Position numbers and translations under genes: made by a program. A model generated the notes under the pieces. It was not told the DNA's origin and did not search any database. It worked only from the letters and a program-made list of their open reading frames with translations. 64,000 nucleotides of DNA from Chamaecyparis obtusa (lineage: Eukaryota; Streptophyta; Pinopsida; Cupressales; Cupressaceae). Shown in pieces: positions 50,401 through 61,500 of the stretch. The stretch covers positions 1,554,001 to 1,618,000 of the forward strand of contig BSBK01002080.1 in NCBI GenBank assembly GCA_027943335.1. The letters are read 5' to 3'. The first letter of the stretch is position 1. Each line of letters opens with the position of its first letter.

Positions 50401-51623
50401 TACAACATTTGAACAATTCACTGGGTCTCTTTAAAAATTGGAGCATGCATACCTTTAAAAGTGGTGCACACACTTTCAAGACAAGTTCGCAGATAGCATC
50501 ATTAAAATTTAAATAGATTGAACATGGCACTTTTAAGCATGTAAAACATATGAGCACACGCTCTTACACTTAATAAGAATATGAACTTGGAGGTACCTGT
50601 AAGAGGATCAACACAATTAAACTCTATATTTTCCCTCTGCTTATCCAAATTCATTCACTTGATGAAGTGTGACCATAGTACATCGAAGATCTAATCACAC
50701 AATTCAAATTTCTCACATTTCTGCAATACTACCAATTAACACAACATGCCTCTAGAAGTGGCTCCAAAAACTGACTAAAAGACCTCACACAAGCACGCCA
50801 TCAGATATTTACATTTACTCCCAACATGTGAGTACAGGTGCCAAAGGAGATTGCAAAGATATAATTGACCCCAAAGATATCACTAATCAAAAATAGCACT
50901 CTAAAACATTAATTTCTATCTGTACTGCCAAATTTGCACAAATCACCTTCAGAATTGACTTCAAAAACTCACCAACTTAGACCTTCATGAACCAGAATCT
51001 TGGGTATTTATTCACTCCCATACAAGGTAGATGAATCCATAATTAGCATGCTTATAATACCATAAAGTGAAACTCCATTAAACACCAAATTCAACTTATT
51101 AGAAAAATTCTGGAATAAAATAGTGGAATATGCAGAAATCTGATTTAGAATTGGCTTAGGAAAATGACCAAACGGATTGGTAGAGATCCAAAAATATTAA
51201 GGGAGGATCACTCCTAGGTCTAAAATATAGAAAAACCCTCAATTCTACTTGACTTTGAATTGGGTGCAAACTAGGAGACCACAAAGTAGGTCATTCAGAA
51301 ATCTGGACAATGCACACTTGGTGAAACATTACAAATCAGAAAAGGAATGGCTCTGGAAAATAGGTCAAACGGGCACATGGAGGGATAAAAATGGTCATGG
51401 AGACTCACTTACATTCCTACAACATGATGAAAAAATTTTCATGCTATGACTATTCACTGGGCATAAGAGGCAAACCTTCGAAGTAGGCAACTTTATGAAA
51501 TTTTGGAAAGACATCAAATATGGATTTCCAGAAAGACCTCAAAAAGGCTACTTCCTAAACATACCAGAATTGAAAATTGAAACCTTAGACCCATTACAAA
51601 TGTCAAATGATAAGTCATAAACA
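47445..51623 (-). repeat. LTR B of the array (4179 bp, uninterrupted)
   Basis: The only array LTR without a later insertion; it shows the unoccupied Copia site (near 48239) and the unoccupied retroposon site (AATGGTAGAATGCC near 48118). Its first bases are TAATGG instead of TGTTGG, a terminal mutation; it ends CATAAACA. Confidence 0.9.
48620..49021. repeat. Array of about 64 bp units with inverted arms, LTR B copy
   Basis: Collinear with 39756-40164. Clear arms include AGAGAAT with ATTCTCC (about 48683-48710), GGAGAT 48940-48945 with ATCTCC 48961-48966, and AGAGAA with TTCTCC (49016-49021). Confidence 0.75.
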
Positions 51624-52029
51624 CCTTACCCAAGTGGTTCCTCATGAAAATCAATAGACCCCTTTCACCTATGCACTCAAATGTGACATTTCATAATGAT
51701 TTTCAAGGGCACAAACTTACACTTAGAGAAATTTTGAATATGGACTCAAAACTATAATTGAGATTTTTTCGAGCTCCAATAGTGGCTCTGACTAGGTACA
51801 CGTGCACCTTTTGGGCATGCATAGGATTTAAAATCTCATGGTGTATCATACCAACCAAAGAAGATCAACCGGACCTTCGCTTTCTCACTTAAACAAGGGA
51901 ATCCTAAAACCAACTACCAAACAACTAAAACAAAGCAACTTTACAAAATTTACAAATATTTACGAAGGGCTTCAAACTTTGTCAGTGTGAATCAACATTT
52001 GCCTCTATCAAGGATGTAATTCTCATTTC

Positions 52030-54198
52030 TACAAATCCAAGGTAATTAGAAACCATTACTTTCTTTGACAAGATCAATCACACTGCCACAAATATCTAGC
52101 ATATTATAAAGAAAATAACCAACACTTTCACTATCATTAAACATTTGGAAATCATTAAAATTTTGAAAATGTTGATCATTGTGCAACATAAAAATGTTAC
52201 ACTCTTCAAAAAATTTAACCAGCTGAGGAAGAAAACATTTTGACTCAAACATAAAGCTGGAAATATGTTGGCCTTCTTGAAAAATTGCTTGAACATCAAA
52301 ATAAAATTTTTGAAACTCAACTCTACATATACCATGTGAATGTTCAAGCAAATCACTATGAACCACAACTTGTGGCTTCAAATTCAAATCATTTTGAAAA
52401 AAATCAAAATGCTGGACTGGGAAAATGAAAGACTCAAATTCTGACTAATAACTCATACATTCTTCTTGATTCTTTTTAGCCTCTTTTAAAAACAAATCAT
52501 CATCATTCATTTCATCACATTCTTTGAGAAACATACATACCTCTGGCTAAAACATCTTCATGAAACATCTAATCAGTTGTAAAACTTGAAACATCTTCCA
52601 GCTCTTCATGAAACATCTTAAAATATGGCATGAACAAATCAATAGGCAACCCATTACATATATCCTCATCTTGGCACATGTTTTCTAGGCACGAATCACT
52701 ATCATAGGGAACATCATCAACATTGCTAATTTATGTTTGACAAGACATAGTTTCCATACCATTAACATTATCACAACTACTAATGTCTACATCAAATAAG
52801 CTAACCTCCATTTCTAGTGAAGAATCATAATCAATGTCAATCTCTTAACCATAAGAAGTACTTTCATGAAAACTTTCATAAATTAGCTCATACAAATCTG
52901 AAAGCGAATCCACTTCAACATTTTTAGGGTAATTGTCACTTATAAAACTTTCATTTTCAGATTCAAAATTCTGTAAATTAATAGAAGAATTTGAAAATGC
53001 TGACACTGACTCATGACTACAAATTGAATGCATCTCAGACATTTCACAAATATTAAATACCTAAAATTTTGAATCATGAAAATTATTCAAATGACAAACA
53101 CCCTGCTATAATTTAGAAAAAAGAAGGCATCTCTATAGGCTCACAGGAATCAACATACTTGTCAACCAAGCAATCACAAAGATCATTTGCAAGATCTCTA
53201 ATGTTATCATTATTTTCTGCAACAACATCATCATACTACTACTCTTGAACTACTATTGCTGAGAATTCATTTTCCCCCAAATCATACATCTCATTTTTAT
53301 TTTCAATTTGGGGCTGACTATACTCATTACAAACAACATCATGCCCAGAAATTTGACACAATCTTAAAAGCTCAACCTGATTTTCATTAGTTGACATTAC
53401 ATTAGCTGGATTATAACATTCACCATGATTTTCACTACTTACCAAAATCACTAAGTTAGTGCCAGCATTTGGGAAAGTCACCTCATGAAGTCTTATATTT
53501 TCAGTGCCATGAAGTTTTGGCAATCCAAACTTCTTCATCCTTTCTATATCTGATGCCAGCTAAAAAGCATGATACAATTTTTTTGGTTCCTTGTCTCTCA
53601 ACAAGTAACCCATCTTACTGTCAAATGCAGCCAAATAAATAACCAAAGACAATGCATCATGGGGTCTACATTTCTCAGGAATTTTCTTTAGTGTTGTCCC
53701 AAATCTAAAACTAAAAGCATTCACTACCTCATCCTTTTCTTTGTGAATGTCAATAAGATCAATTAACAAGCTATACTCACAAATTAACTCTCTGAAATTT
53801 TCATTAAATGTTGATTCAAAATCCTTCCATGAACAAATAGAGTACTGAGGCAAAACTGAAAACCATTCCCTAGCATTTCCCACTAGTGATTGCACAAATA
53901 ATCTCATAATCACATCATCATGGCTGACCTCAAAATATTCCATCAAATTCATGAATGCATTCAAATGCTTTTCAACCAAGTCTTCCTTTCCCCCACTAAA
54001 CTTAGTCAAGAATTTTTTGATTTCCAGGGGTATTACATTTGGGTAACTCGGAATGCCATCAAAATCTAGAGGTGAATAACACTTGAAGCTTCTTTTATCT
54101 CCTGGCTGGGATAATCTATGGGACATGTTTACATTCGGAGATACACAAGGCTGGGAATATTTAGAGTACATTTCTACTTTCCTCTTACAAGTAACCAC
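52030..54198 (-). pseudogene. Gypsy gag-type ORF with acidic extension, copy B
   Basis: Same layout as copy A: basic start, gag core (IKKFLTKFSGGKEDLVEKHL, LFVQSLVGNAREWFSVLPQY) and then the acidic region. Unlike copy A, the gag part (to 53560) and the next part (53538-53239) stay in one frame, broken only by a stop near 53560. The later part (53042-52845, 52387-52046) has more stops. No knuckle, protease or pol follows before the PPT at 51624. Confidence 0.75.
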
Positions 54199-54780
54199 AG
54201 CCTTGCATATGAAAACTCAAGCATACATTCTTATGCAGATTTTATCCATAATAAAAATGGCATATCCCTTTGAAAATAATTTGCATACACCACTAAATCA
54301 CAACAGTTGAATCTACTCCAATTATTGTATGCAAGATACACTAGCTATTCCCTTTCACTTAGTTCTTATAATCATTGAATAGGGAAATAATTTTTGCACA
54401 TGATTTTCATGAAGAAACTTGATATGAAAATCAAAATACCTAGAAATGTTGTGACTGTTGCAAAACACTGATCTGAAGCCTCCTCCAAATCACCTTTCCA
54501 ACTGTTCATAGAGTTGCCACCTCTTTGTAGAGGACAAATCTGAATCAGCTGAGAAACTTTTCCCAACTATGAACCTTCTTTCAAACCAACAAACACAACA
54601 CATCTTCATAGGATATTGACTATTTGTCAGGATCACTGATACATCAAATTTTTATTCTAAGAACACACTGATCAAACAAAGAGCTCAGAGTCACCACTCA
54701 CATTTGGTGATAAGATATAACAATTTTTTGAAACTTGAGTCTATACAATGGACTACTCAAACAAAGGCTTCTTATGGTAG

Positions 54781-54799
54781 ATCCCTAGTAGAGTCACCA
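54781..54799 (-). other. Primer binding site, array element B
   Basis: Minus-strand TGGTGACTCTACTAGGGAT, three bases after the end of LTR C; a diverged copy of the site at 47421-47441. Confidence 0.7.
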
Positions 54800-55472
54800 T
54801 TTTGTTGGTCTTCTTTTTTGTAGTATTTGCAGATTTACAATACGATTGACAAACTAATGTCACTAACTCTCTAAAACCACTCCAAATCTGACAAGAAAAA
54901 ATGGTCAATTAACAAGGACCAAGAGAATGATCCTCCTATACTTCGAGCCTTAATTCTCAAGTGGGTATACATGTGGATTCACTTCTTGAAAGGAATTAGA
55001 AAATGTATTTGCATTTACTCAACACAAATACTATTCATTAATGTCCTTTACATACTGACTCAAAGATTTTATCATTTATAAATTTGTTTGATGATGAAGA
55101 AATTGCCTATTAAGAATATACCAGTGTCTTATTCTAGGGCATAGATTCATATACAACATACATCCATAGGAAATTTAACTCAAAAACACCCAGAACCCAG
55201 AACAATTGCTTTGAAAATTGTTCCTCTCACTCCCACATTCAGACATCAAATTATAATAAAGACTATAAATTCTCTAAAACTATCTTTAAGGATTTAATCC
55301 TACCCTTGGAAGGAACTCAAAGACAACTCCACAATCTACTTTATAAAGCATACATTAATTCTTCTTTGCAACATTAACATATAAGAACTCAAGTCTACAA
55401 TAAGAAGACATACACAAATCTGAGATGGGATTCCAGTGTTTTCTCATTAAAAATTTTCAATATCAATACATT

Positions 55473-56733
55473 AACAATGGTAGAATGGAAGAAGATGAGA
55501 GTGACTCAGAGGAGTATCAGGACTCCAGTCCCAAAAGGAAAAAAAAAAGAAAAGTAAGGTGGAGGACTCGGTCACAGAGATGGATTTGGAGGAAGAGGAG
55601 AGTAGGGAGGAAAGCTCCAAGAAGCAGGGAAAAAACAAAATGGAGCCCATTGGTAAGTGCACCAGAGAAAAAAAAGAGAAGAAGAAAATTGCTAAAAGGG
55701 TTTTCATTTCCTCTGATGAGGGATCTTCTTCTCAGGAAAAGAATCATAATAAGCAGGATGACTGTGTGGACAACGACCCTATTGTGGAAGAGAGTGTGGG
55801 ACTCGAACAAAATGTGTTGATCAAGGAGAATATTTTGCATGATGTCGCACAAGCGGTGACTAATATTGAGAAAGATGGGAAGGGGAAGGACATGGTCAAC
55901 ACAGGGAAAGATAAAGTGGAGAGTTCCATGGAGAAGATGGAGGGAGGGAACAAGGATTTTGAGAATATGGGTTGTCTGGCTTTTCTAATCACCCTTCGCA
56001 ATATGAAAACTGACATTACAGCTATGAAGTCTCATATTCATCAGCTCCAAAAAGAGATGAGGGTCCTTAAAAAGATGAATCTTGGGGAGAAAATCATGGG
56101 CCAAACTATTGATGAGCTCATTGAGACTGTCGGAAGGGCTGAGGAGCTCACTATCTTCAATGACAGAATTATTGCTATGGAGAAAATAATTGATAATAGT
56201 GAAGGAATGACCAAAAGAATTGAGATAATGGAAAATAGAATTGACAAACTAGAGAAAACAATTGGGAATATAGTAGAGTAGAGCTATGCTATTCTTAAGG
56301 TGTCGAATGAGCATGTGAAGATTCTAGTGGACAAGCTGGACCATGGGAAAGGGGAGCAAGCGATCACTAAGGCCAAAGATGATCAAGGTCCCAATAGGCG
56401 TACTAGATCCAGGTTGAGGAAGATGGAGGATGATAAGAATAATGGCATTGAAGATCTGAAAATGTTCATAGCTAACATGCAGATGTTGGCTGATCAAGCA
56501 GCAAAAATTATGAAATGTGTTTAGATAGCAGCTTGCTGTCTTGCTGTCCTTTTGTTGTCCTTTGTCTTTTTTCTATTCTTTTTGTTTAAGAACTTATTTG
56601 TGTGGCTTTTTTGGTGCTGTTGGTTGTTGCACTTGTCTTAATGGAGCTTAATTGCCTATATTGTAATCTTGATGTAAAAGGTTTCGGGTCCTTTCAAAAC
56701 TAGCTTTTACATAATCAAAACAATGGTAGAATG
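55473..56733 (+). mobile_element. Retroposed coding segment with 15 bp target duplication
   Basis: AACAATGGTAGAATG stands at 55473-55487 and 56719-56733, and sister LTRs A and B have it (slightly diverged) once and uninterrupted. The insert (55488-56718) begins inside a reading frame and ends in a GGTTTCGGGTCCTTTC...CATAATCAAAA tail similar to plant L1 3' ends. The long duplicate and 5' truncation point to L1-type target-primed insertion. No RT-coding ORF2 is present. Confidence 0.88.
55488..56524 (+). pseudogene. Truncated coiled-coil protein ORF carried by the retroposon
   Basis: The frame starts at the insertion point (EEDESDSEEYQDSSPKRKKK), slips by one base in an A-run near 55540-55553, and continues (VEDSVTEMDLEEEESREE...) to a TAG at 56279-56281. 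The same frame goes on to TGA-free sequence ending in a stop at 56522-56524. In all about 345 codons remain. It is acidic and Lys-rich in the first 130 codons and then strongly heptad-like (HQLQKEMRVLKKMN, NDRIIAMEKIIDNSEGM, MENRIDKLEKTIG), so a coiled coil is likely. It could be the ORF1 of a LINE with internal loss of ORF2, or a processed copy of a cellular gene. No family recognised. Confidence 0.7.
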
Positions 56734-57225
56734 CTAGAAAAGACTTTGGACAAAACTCTCTCTATTCAGTTCTGAATTTCACCATCCTTGTAATAATGGA
56801 GAAGAAAAGAGATATAGGAAAAATGAAAACCAGATCAACCACTGACAGCTATCAGTTCTTAGCCAAAATATCTCCAACTTCTCTCCAATGTTGATCCTCA
56901 AACTGATCTCCTGTAACCTTCCTCATGCTTGCAATCACTTTCTCTAACTGATTTGATTCTTTCCTCTCAAGGAAATGATTTGATTTTGTTCTATGAAAAA
57001 GCTCTCTGTGAATGCTTCTCTCAACATTTAAAAATAAAATTCATTTTCAAACTATAGAGAAGACTATACAACCTATTTTAAGTTTGCTTTTCACTCTTAT
57101 TTTTACCTTTTCTCTACACATTTTGCCCACTTTCCTGCACTTTATGCCCAAAACTCACCAGAATTTGATGAGTGTCGCTAGTTGGTTGCATGCTCTAATT
57201 AACCCAGGCTTTGACCATCTGATCT

Positions 57226-57635
57226 GGAGATTTAGTGACCTCTTCATTCTCTAGTTCGTAGAATCCATTTTCTAACCCTAGTCACATTTAGAGAATGGGT
57301 GAATAGCCTATTGTCCAAGTCTCTAAATTTAAATCTTAACCATGGTCACATTTAGAGAATGGGCGACCAAGCGCATTCTTTTAATATCCAAATACATTTC
57401 TTGACTCCAAGTCACATTCGGAGAACACACGACAAGGCTATCTTCTAATCTGCAAGTGCTATCATTAACCGCAACTCCATTGCGAGAGCACACGACTACA
57501 TGTTCTTCCAATCTTAGAATGTTTGCCTCTTGACCGCCAAGATCTGGAGATTGGGTGACTGAGGCTATCTCCAAATCTTTGAATGTATCTTCACTAACCA
57601 TTTGGATTCGAAGAACTAGTGACTGAGCATTCTCC
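57226..57635. repeat. Array of about 64 bp units with inverted arms, LTR C copy
   Basis: Collinear with the copies in LTRs A and B. GGAGAT 57546-57551 pairs with ATCTCC 57567-57572; other units have one-base losses (for example GAAGAA with TTCTCC 57630-57635). Confidence 0.72.
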
Positions 57636-60234
57636 AGATCTCCTAATATGTTCACTAATTTCTAGCCTATTCAAAGAACTAGCAACCAGCCGCCATGTGT
57701 CACTTCATTGACCAATCGATCTGCCATCCTCCTACAAAATTTTGAAGTCCTCATCTACTGACATGCTTCCCAATGCAGCCTCACGTGCGTGCACATCTAG
57801 AGCCTCATGCTCTTTCTTCAAACTATCTTGTGAGTGCACTTCTATATAAACACTCCAAATCTCGCTCACGCCACCAATGTGGGACTAAATCCTGCAGAGT
57901 TTTTAAATACATGCATTTAAAATATTGCCTTTACAACCAGCTGGCATGCACTAAATCTAGGCCCACAAGCTAAGAGACCACACAACTACCTCTTCACATC
58001 ATTTTAATTCTACCTTGGGCATCTTTTCATTTAAATGCCTCCTAAATCCAAATTGGGGTGCATGTGGGATAAACCCACATGCACACCCCTTCACATTTTT
58101 CTCTTCCTTCTTACTTACGCACACTCCTTTTTACCTCTCTAGCCTAGCTTGTATGCCCAGATCTCTTCATTCCACTTTTTGTATTCCCTCCAAACTGGCC
58201 CACACTTCGTCCATTTAACTTCACACACCCTCCTTTGCTTGATGTGCTCAACCAAGAATTGGTATGCACCCTTCTACTGGCTGCCCCTAATTCCCTTGTT
58301 AATCTTTATGTTCTAGTGTTGGCACATGCTTGCTTCCTTGGTTTGTTTAAATATGTTTCCTCTTTCTAAAACTCGCACACCTCAAGCATGGTGAGTGCAC
58401 ACCTCTTCCCTTGGCAGCCTCCATGCACCCTGCCTTTAAAACCTTCATTTCAACGCATTCCCCTCCTTGCGTTTCAAATGCTAGTCTCCATTTAATCTTG
58501 TTGTGGCACACATTTTTCTCTCCTTGGTACACACCCTTATGTTTTCTCTTGCTACCTGCAAGTGTTGGCACGTACCTTGCCTTGTCTTCAATTGGTGAGT
58601 GTGCTATCTCATCCATTGTACCTTATGCACCAGCATGCTCACGCACCACACTCCAAAGCTCATGCACTCACATGATTTTAAAATGTGCCTCAAACAATAA
58701 GGTTAGCCCTTTTTTTCTTATGTCCAACATTCAATTTGGTGTGCATTCAGTAGTTTGCAGACATCAACATGCTTTTCTTTTGGCTTGGTGTGTTGCTCCT
58801 TCAACTAGCACACACACCGCACTTTGTGATTTTATCCATAGAAAAATGTGACTCTTTTTCAAACTTATTTAAAGCGCTACCTCTTCAAACAATCATGCTC
58901 CAGTCTTTGCACTCTATCCTTGTTTTATTAATCACCCTTTTTATGGTATGCACATACAACACTTTCATACAAATATATACACATCTGACTTTAACACAAG
59001 TGCGCCCACTACCTACAACATTTGAACAATTCACTGGGTCCTTTTGAAAATCAGAGCATGCGTACCTTTAAAAGTAGTGCACACACTTTTAGGACAAGTG
59101 CACACACAACACCATTAAAGTTTTAAATAGATTGAACATGGCACTTTTAAGCATGTAAAACATATGAGCGCATGCTCTTACACTTAATAAGAATATGAAC
59201 TTGGAGGCACCTGTAAGAGGATCAACACAATTGAACTCTAAATTTTCCCTCTGCTTATCCAAATTAACTCACTTGATGAAGTGTGACCATGGTGCATCAA
59301 AGATCTATTCACACAATTCAAGTTTCTCACATTTTTGCAATACTGCCAATTAACACAATTGGCATCTGGAAGTGGCTTCGAAAACTGACTAAAAGACATC
59401 ACACAAGCACACCATCAAACATTTACATTTACTCCCAACATGTGAGTACATGTGCCAAAGAAGATTTCAAAGATAGAATTGAGCCCAAAGATATCACTAA
59501 CCAAACATAGCACTCTGAAACATTGATTTTTGTTTGTACTACCAAATCTGCATAAATCACCTTCATAATTGACTTCGAAAACTCACCAACTAAGACCTTC
59601 ATGAACCAGAATCTTGGGTATTGATTCATCCCATACAAGGTAGATGAATCCACGATTAGCACGCTCAGAAGACCATAAGGTGAAACTCCATTAAACACCA
59701 AAGTCAGCTTATTAGAAACATTTTGGAATAAAATAGTGGAATATGCAGAAATCTGATTTAGAATTGGCTTAGGAAAGTGACCAAACGAATTGGTAGAGAT
59801 CCAAAAATCTTAAGGGAGGACCACTCCTAGGTCTACAATGTATAACAACCCTCAATTCTACTTGACTTTGAACCGGGTGCAAACTGGGAGACCACAAAGT
59901 AGGTCATTCATAAATCTGGACTACACACACTTGGTGAAATATTACAAATTGAAAAAGGAATGGATCTAGAAAATAGGTCAAATGGGCACATAGAGGGCTA
60001 AAAATGGTCATGGAGACTCACTCACATGCCTACAAAATGATGCAACAAACCTCATGCTATGACTATTCACTAGGCATAAGAGGCAAACCTCTAAAGTAGG
60101 CAACTTTATGAAATTCTGGAAAGACATCAAATGTAGATTTATGGAAACACCTCAAAAAGGCTAGTTCCTAAACATACCAGAATTAAAAACTGAAACCTCA
60201 GACCCATTAAAAATGTCAAATGATAAGTGATAAA

Positions 60235-61130
60235 TGTAATCACCTAAAAATGATCATCTAGACTATTAGCCCCTTTTGCTAAATCATCAATTGCTTATTC
60301 TTGATCAAATCCTAGTTCTATCATTTATTCGATTATTTTCTATGGACTAACCATCTTATCCTAAGTCTTTATTTATTTAAAAGGAATTTCCTCCCCTTTT
60401 ATTAAATAAAAAGCCCCTACTTTTCCTCTTATCCTAAGTTGCACAAATAAAGCATTATTCTTATTTTTAAAAAGAAGAAAAGCACTTTTTGTCTCATATG
60501 GGTACAAAAGTCAACTCTTATTTTCTCATTGGAAGATACTTGTGCACATGGATTGCTCCTCTTTGATGCTCTCCCGTTGATTAAATCTTTTACCTCTTAA
60601 TCTCCATGGTCCATTCTTTCTCATTTCCTTTAAAAGGAGAGCTCTCTTCTCATTCTAGGATCCATCTTTTGAATACTAACCTTATGCTGCAGGATTGCTT
60701 GGAGACTTTGGAGCCTTTTGAAGACATTCTTGCATTCATCTTCCATTTCTTGCATCATAGTTTCATATTTATGCTTTCCTAGATTAGCTTCATTTCTATG
60801 CTCTAGATTAGCTCACATAGATTAATTAGTTTGGATTGTAACACTTGCATCTTTCCTTCCATAGCTTAGTTTGCATTCTCATTTCTATCATAGTTGCATT
60901 TCATTCTCATATTGATTCTTAAGGATATTGGCATTCTTTCCCTTGTCTCCATTGAATCTCCCATTGCATGGTTTACTAGCAAGGTCATAGGCTTAATAGC
61001 TCTAGCTGAGAGAATTCTTAATACCCTTGCACTCCATGCCTAGAGAGCTCTAGGTTGATTTTTAAGGATTCCCATTCATGGATTCCCTTGGAAGTAAAGA
61101 CTTAGAGAAGTGCACATCTTAGTGTGTACA
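60235..61130 (+). repeat. 5' LTR of the gypsy element (896 bp)
   Basis: TGTAATCACCTAAAA ... CTTAGTGTGTACA, with TG and CA ends. The left end is fixed by the break in LTR C and the right end by the PBS four bases further on. Confidence 0.82.
60627..60640 (+). promoter_or_regulatory. TATA-like box in the gypsy LTR
   Basis: CCTTTAAAAGGAG is the best TATA-like word in the LTR, about 500 bp before its end, in a C/T-rich surround. Position is plausible for the LTR promoter; there is no other support. Confidence 0.35.
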
Positions 61131-61134
61131 TTTT

Positions 61135-61152
61135 TGGTGCCCACCGTGGGGC
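61135..61152 (+). other. Primer binding site of the gypsy element
   Basis: TGGTGCCCACCGTGGGGC, four bases after the LTR end. This form (TGGCGCCCACCGTGGGGC in others) is common at the PBS of plant Ty3/gypsy elements. Confidence 0.85.
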
Positions 61153-61262
61153 TTTGAGCCTCATTCTCTTTATTTTTATCAAGTTTTGTATATTTTCAGC
61201 ATCACTTTTTTGTCAATTTTGCACAAATAGGAGAAACGCCGCTTACGAGAAATCTGACGACA

Positions 61263-61500
61263 CCTATGCACATTTTGTTCATGCCTGTGAGAATTTTGTT
61301 TACGCCTGTGCACATTTTGTTCATGCCTGTGAGCATTCTGTTCATGTCTGTGCACATTCTGTTCACACCTGTGCACATTCTGTTCATGCCTGTGCACATT
61401 TTGTTCACGCCTGTGAGCATTTTGTTCACACCTATGCACATTTTGTTCATGCCTGTGCACATTTTGATCACACCTATGAGTAGTTTGATCATGCCTGCAA
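61263..61500 (+). repeat. 21 bp minisatellite in the gypsy leader (11 units and a partial one)
   Basis: Units begin at 61263 and every 21 bp up to 61494, with consensus CCTGTGCACATTTTGTTCATG. Variation is by substitution only. Since 21 is a multiple of three, frames without a stop stay open across the array. One plus frame reads heptads like CAHFVHA, and two minus frames are also open, so open frames here do not indicate coding. Confidence 0.93.

Larger units (their letters stand above)
31433..60234 (-). mobile_element. Tandem array of a gag-only gypsy family: LTR A-internal A-LTR B-internal B-LTR C
   Basis: Three copies of one long LTR (net about 4.16, 4.18 and 4.19 kb after removing later insertions) alternate with two copies of one internal region (net about 3.16 and 3.18 kb). 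All lie in the same orientation. On the minus strand each LTR starts TGTTTACCACTTATC or similar after a PPT-like CCACTTGGGTAAGG and ends ..GG(A/T)CCAACA before the PBS TGGTGACTCTA(T/C)T. Sharing of the middle LTR shows one structure, not two neighbouring insertions. Internal regions have a gag-type ORF and no pol. Left flank GAGCC (31428-31432); the right edge is hidden by the gypsy insertion at 60235. Confidence 0.88.
54803..60234 (-). repeat. LTR C of the array, split by a retroposon and capped by a gypsy insertion
   Basis: It starts TGTTGGTCTTC at 54803. The retroposon and one target copy occupy 55488-56733; without them the LTR is about 4186 bp. It stops at GATAAGTGATAAA, two bases short of the CA end seen in LTRs A and B, exactly where TGTAATCACC of the next element begins. 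Confidence 0.88.

Noticed and set aside
61263..61500. CRISPR-like look of the 21 bp repeat
   Set aside because: Units are directly adjacent with no spacers, and the context is a plant retrotransposon leader; it is a minisatellite.
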